A stretch of DNA of 5,873 nucleotides from Gemmatimonadota bacterium (GTDB taxonomy: Bacteria > Gemmatimonadota > Gemmatimonadetes > Longimicrobiales > Gaopeijiaceae): positions 1-5,873 of the forward strand of contig DUCW01000038.1 in NCBI GenBank assembly GCA_012959595.1, given 5' to 3'. Positions 1 through 5,873 of the stretch are shown one piece after another. Numbering within the stretch: the first letter of the stretch is position 1; each line of letters starts with the position of its first letter. The notes under the pieces are model-generated. The model did not search any database. It worked only from the letters and a program-made list of their open reading frames with translations, and had not been told where the DNA came from. The position numbers were made by a program, and so were the translations under genes.

Positions 1-221
1 TGGGCAATTCATCTAGTGGAATGCTAGAAGGTCCATTAGCTGGGGTGAACGTTGTAAATGTTGGTGACAGACAATTCGGTAGGATTCGAAATTCTCGTAT
101 AAGAGATGTGCCTTCCAACGCTGCAGAGATAACTAAGTGGCTGATGCAAGCTATTGAGCAAGATTGGGTTTTGACTGACGAGGCTGAGGATTGGGATTTT
201 GATTCCAGGTTGGTTTCCTAG
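1..221 (+). CDS. legG: UDP/GDP-sugar hydrolysing 2-epimerase (NeuC/LegG type), C-terminal fragment
   Basis: Only the last 72 codons are present; the reading frame is open from base 3 and ends at a TAG at 219-221. The fragment opens with GNSSSG, followed by a proline-containing segment (EGPLAGV) and NVGDRQFGRIR. This matches the C-terminal nucleotide-binding half of hydrolysing sugar 2-epimerases, whose family pattern is GNSSSGIxEAP...VNIGDRQxGR. These cytoplasmic GT-B-fold enzymes release UDP or GDP and invert C2, giving ManNAc (NeuC) or 2,4-diacetamido-2,4,6-trideoxymannose (LegG). The sequence alone cannot separate the two. LegG is preferred because PtmE-like and LegC-like genes follow directly. 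The family Gly-Asn-Ser-Ser-Ser signature is intact, so nothing suggests a pseudogene. The protein extends about 12 residues beyond the last helix with an acidic tail. Confidence 0.85.
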   Translation, partial: GNSSSGMLEGPLAGVNVVNVGDRQFGRIRNSRIRDVPSNAAEITKWLMQAIEQDWVLTDEAEDWDFDSRLVS

Positions 222-245
222 AGGCTTATTGAAGCGATTGTAAAA

Positions 246-254
246 TGGGATAAT
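246..254 (+). promoter_or_regulatory. Candidate extended -10 promoter upstream of the ptmE-like gene
   Basis: Bases 246-254 read TGG-GATAAT: an extended -10 TG dinucleotide with correct spacing and a hexamer matching TATAAT at five of six positions. TTGAAG at 229-234 resembles a -35 box (TTGA), but the 14-base spacer is short, so the extended -10 would have to carry recognition. Transcription would begin near 261, leaving a leader of about 108 bases before the start at 369. The 147-base gap after the epimerase gene is by far the widest within the otherwise tightly packed gene set, which makes an internal promoter plausible. This is inference from consensus matching only. Confidence 0.3.
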
Positions 255-368
255 AAAACAGCTCTTCGGAAGAAGTTCCATTCTATTTAGATTTTCGTGG
301 AAGATGTTGTTGGAGATTTAGTTGTTAGGGTTAGCGACGTTTCATTGAGAGGACTTGGTTGAAGACAG

Positions 369-1430
369 ATGAATAGTAAGGGAATGGATGGATTTAACAT
401 GATGCAACCGATGTGCGTTGGGCTCGGAGGGACGCTTTTGGACTGTTTGAAGGCGATTAACGACGCCGGTCAAGGGGTGGCATTCATTTTGGATAGTGAC
501 AGGACAGTGGTCGGTTGTGTGACCGACGGAGACATACGCAGAGCTCTCATTGACAGTTCAGATCTCGAGTCCACAGAGATTCCTCAAATTATGAATTCAA
601 ATTTTATATCAGTTGGCTCACGGGCCGATAAGAATGAAGTTCTGGATCTGATGCGATTACACGGCGTCCAAGTAGTTCCAGTGATTGACGAAAACGGTGA
701 AATGGTTGGAAGTTTTCAGTGGAGTGAAATGGTCGGATGGGAGAGCAAAGAGAATTGGGCGGTGATCATGGCAGGTGGGAAAGGGTCTCGCCTAGGTTCT
801 ATTACGGCAACGACACCTAAACCGATGCTCACTGTAGGGGGGACCCCGGTTCTTGAACGTTTGGTGACCCATTTGGCAAGCTATGGTATAGGTAAGATTT
901 TCCTGGCTGTGAATCATTTATCCGAAGTCATTGAGACACATTTCGGTGATGGCGATGGGTTCGGATGTGACATCCAGTATTTGCGCGAAGACAAGCCACT
1001 GGGTACTGGTGGAGCCCTTTCCTTATTGCCAGAAATCCCGGAGCATGATGTGGTGGTCATGAATGGGGATCTAGTAACACAGATTGACATTGCCGATTTC
1101 ATAGAATTTCACGTTGCTAAGAAATGTGATCTAACTATGGCAGTCCGAAACCATTTCACTGAAGTCTCCTATGGAGTTGTGGATGTGCGGGGAAACTTGG
1201 TAGAGGGTCTGTCAGAAAAACCTCAAATCAAACAGGTGATTAATTGTGGCATGTATGTCTTATCTCCCCAAGTGTTGCAGCTGGTACCTAAAGAAGAGAG
1301 TACTCCTATTACCTGGTTGGTGGAACAATGTCTAGAAAAAGATCGGGTGGTGGGAGCTTATCCTACGGAAGGAAAATGGATAGACATTGGAAATCCTAGT
1401 CAACTCCGTGAAGCTAGGAAAGAGGATTGA
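369..1430 (+). CDS. ptmE: CBS-domain nucleotidyltransferase, PtmE-like sugar-1-phosphate guanylyltransferase
   Basis: This 353-residue cytoplasmic protein has two parts. Residues about 15-122 form a CBS-domain pair with the typical VTDGDIRRAL signature at 51-60. Residues about 129-350 form a sugar-1-phosphate nucleotidyltransferase, with AGGKGSRL at 135-142 (the nucleotide-binding G-rich loop), PKPML at 150-154, LGTGGAL at 211-217, NGDL at 232-235 (metal-binding Asp234), EKP at 283-285 and WIDIG at 337-341. The same layout is found in Campylobacter PtmE, which makes GDP-glucosamine from glucosamine-1-phosphate for legionaminic acid synthesis. The neighbouring epimerase and LegC genes support this role, but substrate and nucleotide are inferred; a mannose-1-phosphate guanylyltransferase-like enzyme is the alternative. 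The start is uncertain: GAGAGGA at 347-353 is 15 bases upstream, rather far. Met11 or Met12 (399/402) would still keep both domains. The gene ends 34 bases before the next start. Confidence 0.85.
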   Translation: MNSKGMDGFNMMQPMCVGLGGTLLDCLKAINDAGQGVAFILDSDRTVVGCVTDGDIRRALIDSSDLESTEIPQIMNSNFISVGSRADKNEVLDLMRLHGVQVVPVIDENGEMVGSFQWSEMVGWESKENWAVIMAGGKGSRLGSITATTPKPMLTVGGTPVLERLVTHLASYGIGKIFLAVNHLSEVIETHFGDGDGFGCDIQYLREDKPLGTGGALSLLPEIPEHDVVVMNGDLVTQIDIADFIEFHVAKKCDLTMAVRNHFTEVSYGVVDVRGNLVEGLSEKPQIKQVINCGMYVLSPQVLQLVPKEESTPITWLVEQCLEKDRVVGAYPTEGKWIDIGNPSQLREARKED

Positions 1431-1449
1431 TAGTCATTGTTCCTGATTT

Positions 1450-1455
1450 AGGAGG
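1450..1455 (+). promoter_or_regulatory. Strong ribosome binding site of the legC-like gene
   Basis: A perfect AGGAGG lies 9 bases before the ATG at 1465. It fixes that start and is the strongest Shine-Dalgarno sequence in the window. Confidence 0.8.
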
Positions 1456-1464
1456 TTCTGTAGA

Positions 1465-2610
1465 ATGAACTTCATTCCTTTGAGTATACCCAATATAGGT
1501 CGTCAAGAATGGGAGTTGGTGCGTGAATGTTTGGAAACTGGATGGGTGTCGTCTGTTGGAAGTTTTGTCTCTAAATTTGAGAAAGAATTTGCAAAAAGAG
1601 TAGGTGCTACTGGTGCTGTAGCCACTTCTAGTGGCACGGCTGCTCTTCATGTAGCCTTGAAGATGGCTGGCGTAGAAGCCGGCGACGAGGTTGTTCTGCC
1701 GAGTTTGACCTTTATCGCTCCGGCAAATGCAGTGAGGTATCTGGGGGGATGGCCAACTTTTATCGATATCGATGAAGATTCACTACAAATGGACCCTTCT
1801 AAGCTAGCATCTTTTCTAGAGAAAGATTGTGTTAGAGTAAACGGGGTTTTAACTAACAGACATACCCAACGTCGAGTAGTAGGTGTATTGCCCGTCCATG
1901 TGCTCGGGCATCCAGTAGATTTGGACCCAATTTTTTCGCTTGCTGGAGAAGCCGGACTTTTTGTTGTGCAGGACGCCACTGAATCTTTGGCGTCCACCTA
2001 TAAAGGGAGAATGATAGGAAGCGAAGGGGTCTCCTGTTTCAGTTTTAATGGCAACAAACTCATCACTACTGGTGGTGGAGGGATGATCACCTTCCAAGAT
2101 AAAAAGATGGCTGATCGGGCAAGGTATCTCACTACTACGGCGAAGGACGATCCGGTGGAGTTTGTGCATAACGAAGTGGGTTTTAATTATCGATTGACTA
2201 ACGTTCAGGCTGCTATGGGGGTAGCTCAACTGGGAAGACTGGATGAATTTTTATCAAGGAAGAAAGCCATTCACCAGTCTTATGTAGAAGGTGTGGCAGA
2301 GCTAGAGACTTGTGCGATGGTCGGCGAGTCTAGCTGGGCCCAATCTGCATTTTGGTTGAATACTATGAGATTGACCGATCCTAACACCGATCGGAAGGTT
2401 TTACACAAATTGCTGAAAGATGTCTCGATAGAAACCAGGCCGCTATGGCAACCACTTCACATGAGCCCTGCTCATGAAGGGAGTTGGTTTGAAGATTGTA
2501 AAGTCTCAGAAATTCTTTACAAGCAATGTCTGAATCTGCCAAGTTCCACGGGTTTGACCGACTCGGACTTAAGTAGAGTCGTCTCCGTGGTCAAAGGAAT
2601 TTTTTCTTAA
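1465..2610 (+). CDS. legC: LegC-type PLP-dependent sugar aminotransferase
   Basis: This 381-residue cytoplasmic protein belongs to the DegT/DnrJ/EryC1 (fold type I) sugar aminotransferases and is of normal length. It opens with IPLSIPNIG and ETGWVSSVGSFV, as LegC-family members do. SSGTAALH at 55-62 would hold the PLP phosphate, the Asp of VVQDATESL (Asp170) would pair with the pyridine nitrogen, and Lys198 in FNGNKLITTGGGG is the expected Schiff-base lysine. The segment about 121-158, with NRHTQRR and then VLPVHVLGHPVDLDP, is an insertion typical of LegC rather than of PglE- or PseC-type enzymes. LegC transfers an amino group from glutamate to C4 of a nucleotide-linked 4-keto-6-deoxy-GlcNAc, the step before acetylation and the LegG epimerase. 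It follows the PtmE-like gene by 34 bases and precedes the fusion gene by 23, consistent with one transcript. The dehydratase and acetyltransferase partners are outside the window. Confidence 0.9.
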   Translation: MNFIPLSIPNIGRQEWELVRECLETGWVSSVGSFVSKFEKEFAKRVGATGAVATSSGTAALHVALKMAGVEAGDEVVLPSLTFIAPANAVRYLGGWPTFIDIDEDSLQMDPSKLASFLEKDCVRVNGVLTNRHTQRRVVGVLPVHVLGHPVDLDPIFSLAGEAGLFVVQDATESLASTYKGRMIGSEGVSCFSFNGNKLITTGGGGMITFQDKKMADRARYLTTTAKDDPVEFVHNEVGFNYRLTNVQAAMGVAQLGRLDEFLSRKKAIHQSYVEGVAELETCAMVGESSWAQSAFWLNTMRLTDPNTDRKVLHKLLKDVSIETRPLWQPLHMSPAHEGSWFEDCKVSEILYKQCLNLPSSTGLTDSDLSRVVSVVKGIFS

Positions 2611-2619
2611 ATTTCCATT

Positions 2620-2625
2620 AGAAGG
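2620..2625 (+). promoter_or_regulatory. Ribosome binding site that supports the GTG start of the fusion gene
   Basis: AGAAGG lies 8 bases before the GTG at 2634. The first in-frame ATG (2655) would begin at residue 8, directly at the first barrel strand, and has no comparable site. The GTG is therefore the better start. Confidence 0.6.
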
Positions 2626-2633
2626 TATTACAA

Positions 2634-4838
2634 GTGAAAGATATTAAGTCCCCCATGATTGTGGTCACACTTGGCCCCAGCTCTATGAGTGAAACCGTTC
2701 TGCGTAAGTTATCCCAAAGAAAGATCTCTTTTGTGAGAATTAATCTCAGTCATACCCCTATTGAGTCACTGGAGAGCACTGTTTCTTTTATTCGTTCACA
2801 CTGCACTATCCCACTGATGTTAGATACTGAGGGATCTCAAGTGAGAACAGGGGTTTTGCCGGGAGCCAAGTCGGTAAACGAGAACCAGGGGGTGCTTCTC
2901 ACCACTCAGGAGGGTTGGAGATCGGGCATGGTCCCTCTGCGTCCAGATGAAGTTCTAATGGTACTCAAGGAAGGAGATCTGATTTCTCTTGATTTTGATT
3001 CCGTCCTCTTGAGGGTCGACTCTGTATCGATGCAACGCGAAGAGCAGGCTATCCAGTGTACCGTAATGAGTGGAGGTACCATTCAAAGTAATAAAGCTGT
3101 TACAGTCTTTGATCAGAGTTTTCAAATGCCTTCTTTGTCTCACAAAGATGTTCAGGCTTTGGAAATAGCTCGGGAAATTGGGATCAAGAATTTCTGCCTT
3201 TCATTTGTTGATGGAGCTGATGACGTACGGGAGTTCAGAAGCTACCATCCAGACTCTTTTGTTTTATCTAAAGTAGAAACCAGTTTAGCAATAGAGAACC
3301 TTGAAGAGATTATCGAAGTTTCAGATGGGGTTTTAATCGATCGTGGTGATCTGAGCAGGCAGGTGCCTTTGGAAAGAATACCCTTTGCTCAAAAATATGT
3401 TATCAACAGGGCGAACTTAGCTTCAAAGCCAGTCCTAGTAGCTACGAATTTCTTGGATACTATGATGGAAAGTAGATCCGCTAGCAGGGCTGAAACAAAC
3501 GATATTGTCAACACACTACTTGACGGTGCGACTGGTCTGGTTTTAGCGGCGGAGACGGCTATCGGTCAGCATCCAGTGGAAACGGTGTCATTTCTCGTGG
3601 GCCTCTGTGATGAAGTGGTGCGATTCAAGAGGTCCAGTAAAGATAGTGAAATGTCGAGTGGAGGAGTCCTTCCGAGTGCATACGATACTAATTATATCAC
3701 TAGTCCAGCTTTAGGTTGTGGACTGATATCGCCTCACGGAGGGGTTTTGGTAGATCAGCGCTGGAAGGGTGAAATTTCGGAAGATTTTCCAAGGTTGGAG
3801 TTGTCAGTTAATGAGGCGATGGACGTAGAACAGATTGCATTGGGTGGGTATAGCCCGTTACGAGGGTTTATGGGAAAGGGTGATTTGTATTCTGTCCTAA
3901 GAGCTTATCAGCTTCAAGATGGATCCGCTTGGCCGCTACCCATTTTATTAAGAAGGTCTGGATCAAACTTACCTACGGGTGAGGTGGTCCTAACTTTTGC
4001 TGGAGAGCCTTTCGGTGTAATGGAAATCGATGAGAGTTACACTACTGATTGGCAATCGGCAGCGGAGCTTCTCTTTGGGACTTCATCCATGGATCATCCC
4101 GGAGTTATGAGATTTTTATCTGAAGGTGAAACTGCGTTGTCAGGACCAGTGTGGTTAATCAATAGAGTCTCCAGAAGTGGGAAGAGATACGAACTAAAAG
4201 CTGCTGAAACTAGGCAGGTGTTTGCCGCTAGGGGATGGTCTAGGATTGTAGGATTTCACACTCGCAACGCCCCACACCGAGCTCATGAACACATACTGAA
4301 GATGGCCCTGGAAAATACTGGTGCTGATGGCGTCCTAATTCATCCGGCTGTCGGAATGAAAAAAACTGGAGATTTCTCCAGTGCGGCAATCATAGAAGGA
4401 TATGAAGGATGGCTTGGAGTGTCCGAATTGACGCCAAAAGCTCTATTCTCGACATTTTCTACGTACTCCAGATACGCCGGACCACGAGAAGCTTTGTTTA
4501 CTGCTCTCTGTAGACAGAATTATGGGTGTACTCATTTCATTATAGGTAGAGATCACACTGGTGTAGGGAATTTTTATTCTGGAGATCAAGCAAAAGAGCT
4601 CTTTGACAGGATATCCCAAATAGAGATTGAATCAGTGTTTTTCGATGAAGTAAAATACAGTGCATCGAAGAAATCTTATGGTTATCAAGTGTTAGATAGT
4701 GATACTCTTAATATTAGCGGAACGGAAGTTCGAGAGATTATTCGGGGAGGGAAGCGTCCTCCAGAGTGGTATATGAGACCAGAAGTAGCCGATCGGATTC
4801 TGATGCTTGGAGAAGAGGCATTTGTAAGTGATGGGTAA
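2634..4838 (+). CDS. sat: Pyruvate kinase-like domain fused to ATP sulfurylase
   Basis: A single open frame of 734 codons with a GTG start encodes two enzymes. Residues about 7-333 are a pyruvate kinase barrel. VRINLSH (34-40), LDTEGSQVRT (63-72), SKVE (212-215), DRGDL (236-240) and VATNFLDTM (269-277) supply the expected catalytic Lys213, metal ligands Glu215 and Asp239, Thr271, and Arg35/Arg71. The B domain is present (about 78-165). The C-terminal domain that normally binds effectors and completes pyruvate kinase is absent. After a linker (about 334-360), an ATP sulfurylase follows: the PUA-like N-domain begins LISPHGGVLVDQR (364-376), and the catalytic domain carries FHTRNAPHRAHE (541-552), IGRDHTGVG (637-645) and NISGTEVR (693-700). 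It would convert sulfate and ATP to APS and pyrophosphate. The APS kinase gene overlaps its end. The pyruvate kinase part could regenerate ATP from PEP, or have drifted to another role; this is inference. No frameshift or good internal ribosome site separates the halves. Confidence 0.92.
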   Translation: MKDIKSPMIVVTLGPSSMSETVLRKLSQRKISFVRINLSHTPIESLESTVSFIRSHCTIPLMLDTEGSQVRTGVLPGAKSVNENQGVLLTTQEGWRSGMVPLRPDEVLMVLKEGDLISLDFDSVLLRVDSVSMQREEQAIQCTVMSGGTIQSNKAVTVFDQSFQMPSLSHKDVQALEIAREIGIKNFCLSFVDGADDVREFRSYHPDSFVLSKVETSLAIENLEEIIEVSDGVLIDRGDLSRQVPLERIPFAQKYVINRANLASKPVLVATNFLDTMMESRSASRAETNDIVNTLLDGATGLVLAAETAIGQHPVETVSFLVGLCDEVVRFKRSSKDSEMSSGGVLPSAYDTNYITSPALGCGLISPHGGVLVDQRWKGEISEDFPRLELSVNEAMDVEQIALGGYSPLRGFMGKGDLYSVLRAYQLQDGSAWPLPILLRRSGSNLPTGEVVLTFAGEPFGVMEIDESYTTDWQSAAELLFGTSSMDHPGVMRFLSEGETALSGPVWLINRVSRSGKRYELKAAETRQVFAARGWSRIVGFHTRNAPHRAHEHILKMALENTGADGVLIHPAVGMKKTGDFSSAAIIEGYEGWLGVSELTPKALFSTFSTYSRYAGPREALFTALCRQNYGCTHFIIGRDHTGVGNFYSGDQAKELFDRISQIEIESVFFDEVKYSASKKSYGYQVLDSDTLNISGTEVREIIRGGKRPPEWYMRPEVADRILMLGEEAFVSDG

Positions 4839-5373
4839 CGTCCTGTGGCTGACTGGCCTTTCAGGGTCAGGGAAAAGTACTTTGGCCGAATCAATTCTAA
4901 CAAAGCTGGTGGAGAATGGATCCACTGCGACTTTGATTGATGGTGATAGAGTTCGAGATGCTCGAGAGAAAAGATTAGGATTTTCTAGGTATGATATTGA
5001 ACAAAATGGTTTCCATGTTGTACAACTATGTGAGAAGGAAATAATCACTAACGACTATGTAATAGTCGCTGTGATAACTCCTTTTGAAACGGTCAGGAAG
5101 GAAGCTCGGGCACGGCTGGAACCACGTTATTTTGAAATATTTGTGTCGACTTCTTTAGATATATGTAAGAGTCGCGATACCAAGGGATTGTATAGAAAGG
5201 CTGAGCTTGGTGAGATCGAGAATCTAGTCGGGGTTTCACCAGACGTGCTCTTTGAAGTCCCTGGTTCAGCAGATATCACTATCGATACCAATGAAGCAAC
5301 GGTAGAAGAAGGGGCGGAAATTTTGTTGTCCAGTATAGGGAAATGGCTGCATGGCCAAGAATCAGAAAGGTAG
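4831..5373 (+). CDS. cysC: Adenylylsulfate (APS) kinase, divergent
   Basis: This 180-residue P-loop kinase (181 from the GTG at 4828) would phosphorylate APS at the 3'-hydroxyl to give PAPS, the sulfate donor of sulfotransferases. It has LTGLSGSGKST (7-17, Walker A), DGDRVR (37-42), GFSRYD (50-55), AVITPFETVRKEAR (80-93) and RDTKGLYRKA (115-124). All fit CysC, and the length is that of the stand-alone enzyme. One departure is clear: the family pattern FSxxDRxENIRR reads FSRYDIEQNGFH at 51-62, so the Arg after Asp55 is Ile56 and the two arginines after Asn59 are lost, although Asn59 stays. In fungal APS kinase, residues of this segment contact APS. Its start overlaps the end of the ATP sulfurylase gene (TAA at 4836-4838), implying translational coupling and a shared pathway. 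AAGAGG at 4813-4818 serves either start: 9 bases to the GTG, 12 to the ATG. Another possibility is a CysC-like kinase with a different nucleotide substrate, as for Campylobacter Cj1415c, but the ATP sulfurylase neighbour favours APS. Confidence 0.88.
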   Translation: MGNVLWLTGLSGSGKSTLAESILTKLVENGSTATLIDGDRVRDAREKRLGFSRYDIEQNGFHVVQLCEKEIITNDYVIVAVITPFETVRKEARARLEPRYFEIFVSTSLDICKSRDTKGLYRKAELGEIENLVGVSPDVLFEVPGSADITIDTNEATVEEGAEILLSSIGKWLHGQESER

Positions 5374-5569
5374 ATTATAAATAAGGATTTGTCTTGGGGT
5401 ACGCTGGCTGGCCAGGTGTGGCTATGTTTTATAAGGATTAATAGACTGGTCAAGACGGTTTGGTTGGAGGCTCCAGCTAGATTTGATTGTATGTATTTTG
5501 GTGGGAGATGGACGCTGGAAATATATGTGATTGCCTGATGTAGAGTGAAAATGGGAGATTGATTGCAAG
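5374..5569 (+). other. Intergenic region before the putative export gene
   Basis: No gene or RNA is recognisable in these 196 bases. The end of the APS kinase gene is not followed by a hairpin with a T-run, so no intrinsic terminator is seen. The best promoter-like match is TTGGTG (5498-5503), 18 bases, then TATATG (5522-5527), which would start transcription about 36 bases before the next gene; it matches consensus poorly (three and four of six). GGGAG at 5553-5557 is the probable ribosome site of the next gene. The gap width suggests that the gene to the right starts a separate transcription unit, but this is only inferred. Confidence 0.4.
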
Positions 5570-5873
5570 ATGATGACTGACATAAGAATGCTGCCCCGTT
5601 GGGTGCCGATCGTGTTGCTGATGGTTGCTTCGTTTGGTTCTACCTCATCTGGTCTTGAGGGTCAGGATGTGGTTCAGCAGGAAATCACACGCTTGATGAG
5701 CCAACAGTTAACTCAAGAAGAGATCGTTTCTCGTATTTCTTCTTTGGGATTGTCTCGTGCTGATTTACGTGGCCGCCTGGAAGGGTTGGGCTATGGTCAA
5801 ATGGTCCCGACGATGAATGCTTATTTCGACCGGATCGAAGGGGCGACAAATCCACAATCGGTGACCGACAACC
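5570..5873 (+). CDS. Secreted protein, putative SLBB/Wza-like polysaccharide export protein, N-terminal fragment
   Basis: The frame is open from the ATG at 5570 (a second ATG follows at 5573) to the window edge, giving 101 codons. An in-frame TGA at 5546-5548 rules out an earlier start, and GGGAG at 5553-5557 lies 12 bases upstream. Residues 1-28 look like a signal peptide: Arg6 and Arg10, a hydrophobic core WVPIVLLMVASFG (11-23), then a small-residue stretch STSSG. No lipobox cysteine is visible. The mature part begins with a glutamine-rich helical stretch (32-50) and then ISSLGLSRADLRGRLEGLGY (56-75), a helical unit like the short N-terminal modules that precede the export and SLBB domains in some polysaccharide export proteins. 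The diagnostic domains would lie beyond the edge, so the family call rests on this weak resemblance and on the glycan-locus context. A periplasmic or outer-membrane protein of unknown role is the alternative. Confidence 0.5.
   Translation, partial: MMTDIRMLPRWVPIVLLMVASFGSTSSGLEGQDVVQQEITRLMSQQLTQEEIVSRISSLGLSRADLRGRLEGLGYGQMVPTMNAYFDRIEGATNPQSVTDN

Noticed and set aside
254..274. Small inverted repeat TCTTCGGAAGA in the gap before the ptmE-like gene
   Set aside because: The stem is five bases around a single centre base, cannot form a stable RNA hairpin as written, and no T-run follows.
36..281. Open frame of 81 codons on the minus strand at the left end
   Set aside because: It runs mostly antisense to the clearly coding epimerase end, and its translation resembles no family I know.
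1849..2229. Minus-strand open frame of 126 codons inside the aminotransferase gene
   Set aside because: It is wholly antisense to a conserved gene and has no recognisable domain. Other minus-strand frames (for example 1647-1997, 4692-5048, 5127-5453) were dismissed for the same reason.
2593..2618. Imperfect inverted repeat with a T-run around the stop of the aminotransferase gene, terminator-like at first sight
   Set aside because: The arms are short, A/T-rich and mismatched, and the T-run lies in the loop rather than after the stem; the next gene follows within 23 bases.
3627..3653. Possible internal start (ATG 3651) that would express the ATP sulfurylase alone
   Set aside because: The nearest Shine-Dalgarno-like AAGAGG (3627-3632) is 18 bases away, too far for a convincing start, so a single fused product is the better reading.
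5408..5415. Palindrome CTGGCCAG, and TGGAGGCTCCA at 5465-5475, as operator or terminator candidates
   Set aside because: Both are short, have no usable loop or T-tract, and occur once each; matches of this size are expected by chance.

Overview
The window is a stretch of a surface-glycan (capsule, exopolysaccharide, O-antigen or similar) biosynthesis locus. All recognisable genes are on the plus strand. Coding regions are intact except for the two cut by the window edges. The organism cannot be named from this sequence. A putative signal-peptide-bearing, Wza-like protein at the right edge suggests an envelope with an outer membrane, so probably a Gram-negative-type bacterium. Base composition looks near-balanced by eye. 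A faint resemblance of the last protein's N-terminus to export proteins of Gemmatimonadota is too weak to rely on.

Left part (1-2610): three genes fit the nonulosonic (legionaminic/pseudaminic-type sialic) acid precursor pathway. They are the C-terminus of a NeuC/LegG-type hydrolysing 2-epimerase, a CBS-domain plus nucleotidyltransferase protein of the PtmE type, and a LegC-type PLP aminotransferase. In the Campylobacter legionaminic acid route, PtmE makes the GDP-activated sugar, LegC aminates the 4-keto sugar and LegG is the hydrolysing 2-epimerase. These three together suggest a GDP-sugar route to a legionaminic-acid-like sugar. The dehydratase, acetyltransferase, synthase and CMP-transferase are not visible and would be expected upstream.

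Middle part (2634-5373): a sulfate-activation pair with unusual architecture. The first protein has 734 residues. Its N-terminal third to half is a pyruvate-kinase barrel with B domain but no C-terminal regulatory domain, and it is fused in frame to a complete ATP sulfurylase. The stop codon of this gene overlaps the start of a small APS kinase. Together they would make PAPS from sulfate, with a possible PEP-driven ATP supply built in. The natural consumer would be a glycan sulfotransferase, which is not in the window.

Right part (5374-5873): a 196-base gap without a recognisable gene, then the start of a secreted protein, tentatively an SLBB/Wza-like polysaccharide export protein, cut by the window edge. 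The most notable item is the pyruvate kinase-ATP sulfurylase fusion with its overlapping APS kinase, next to nonulosonate genes.
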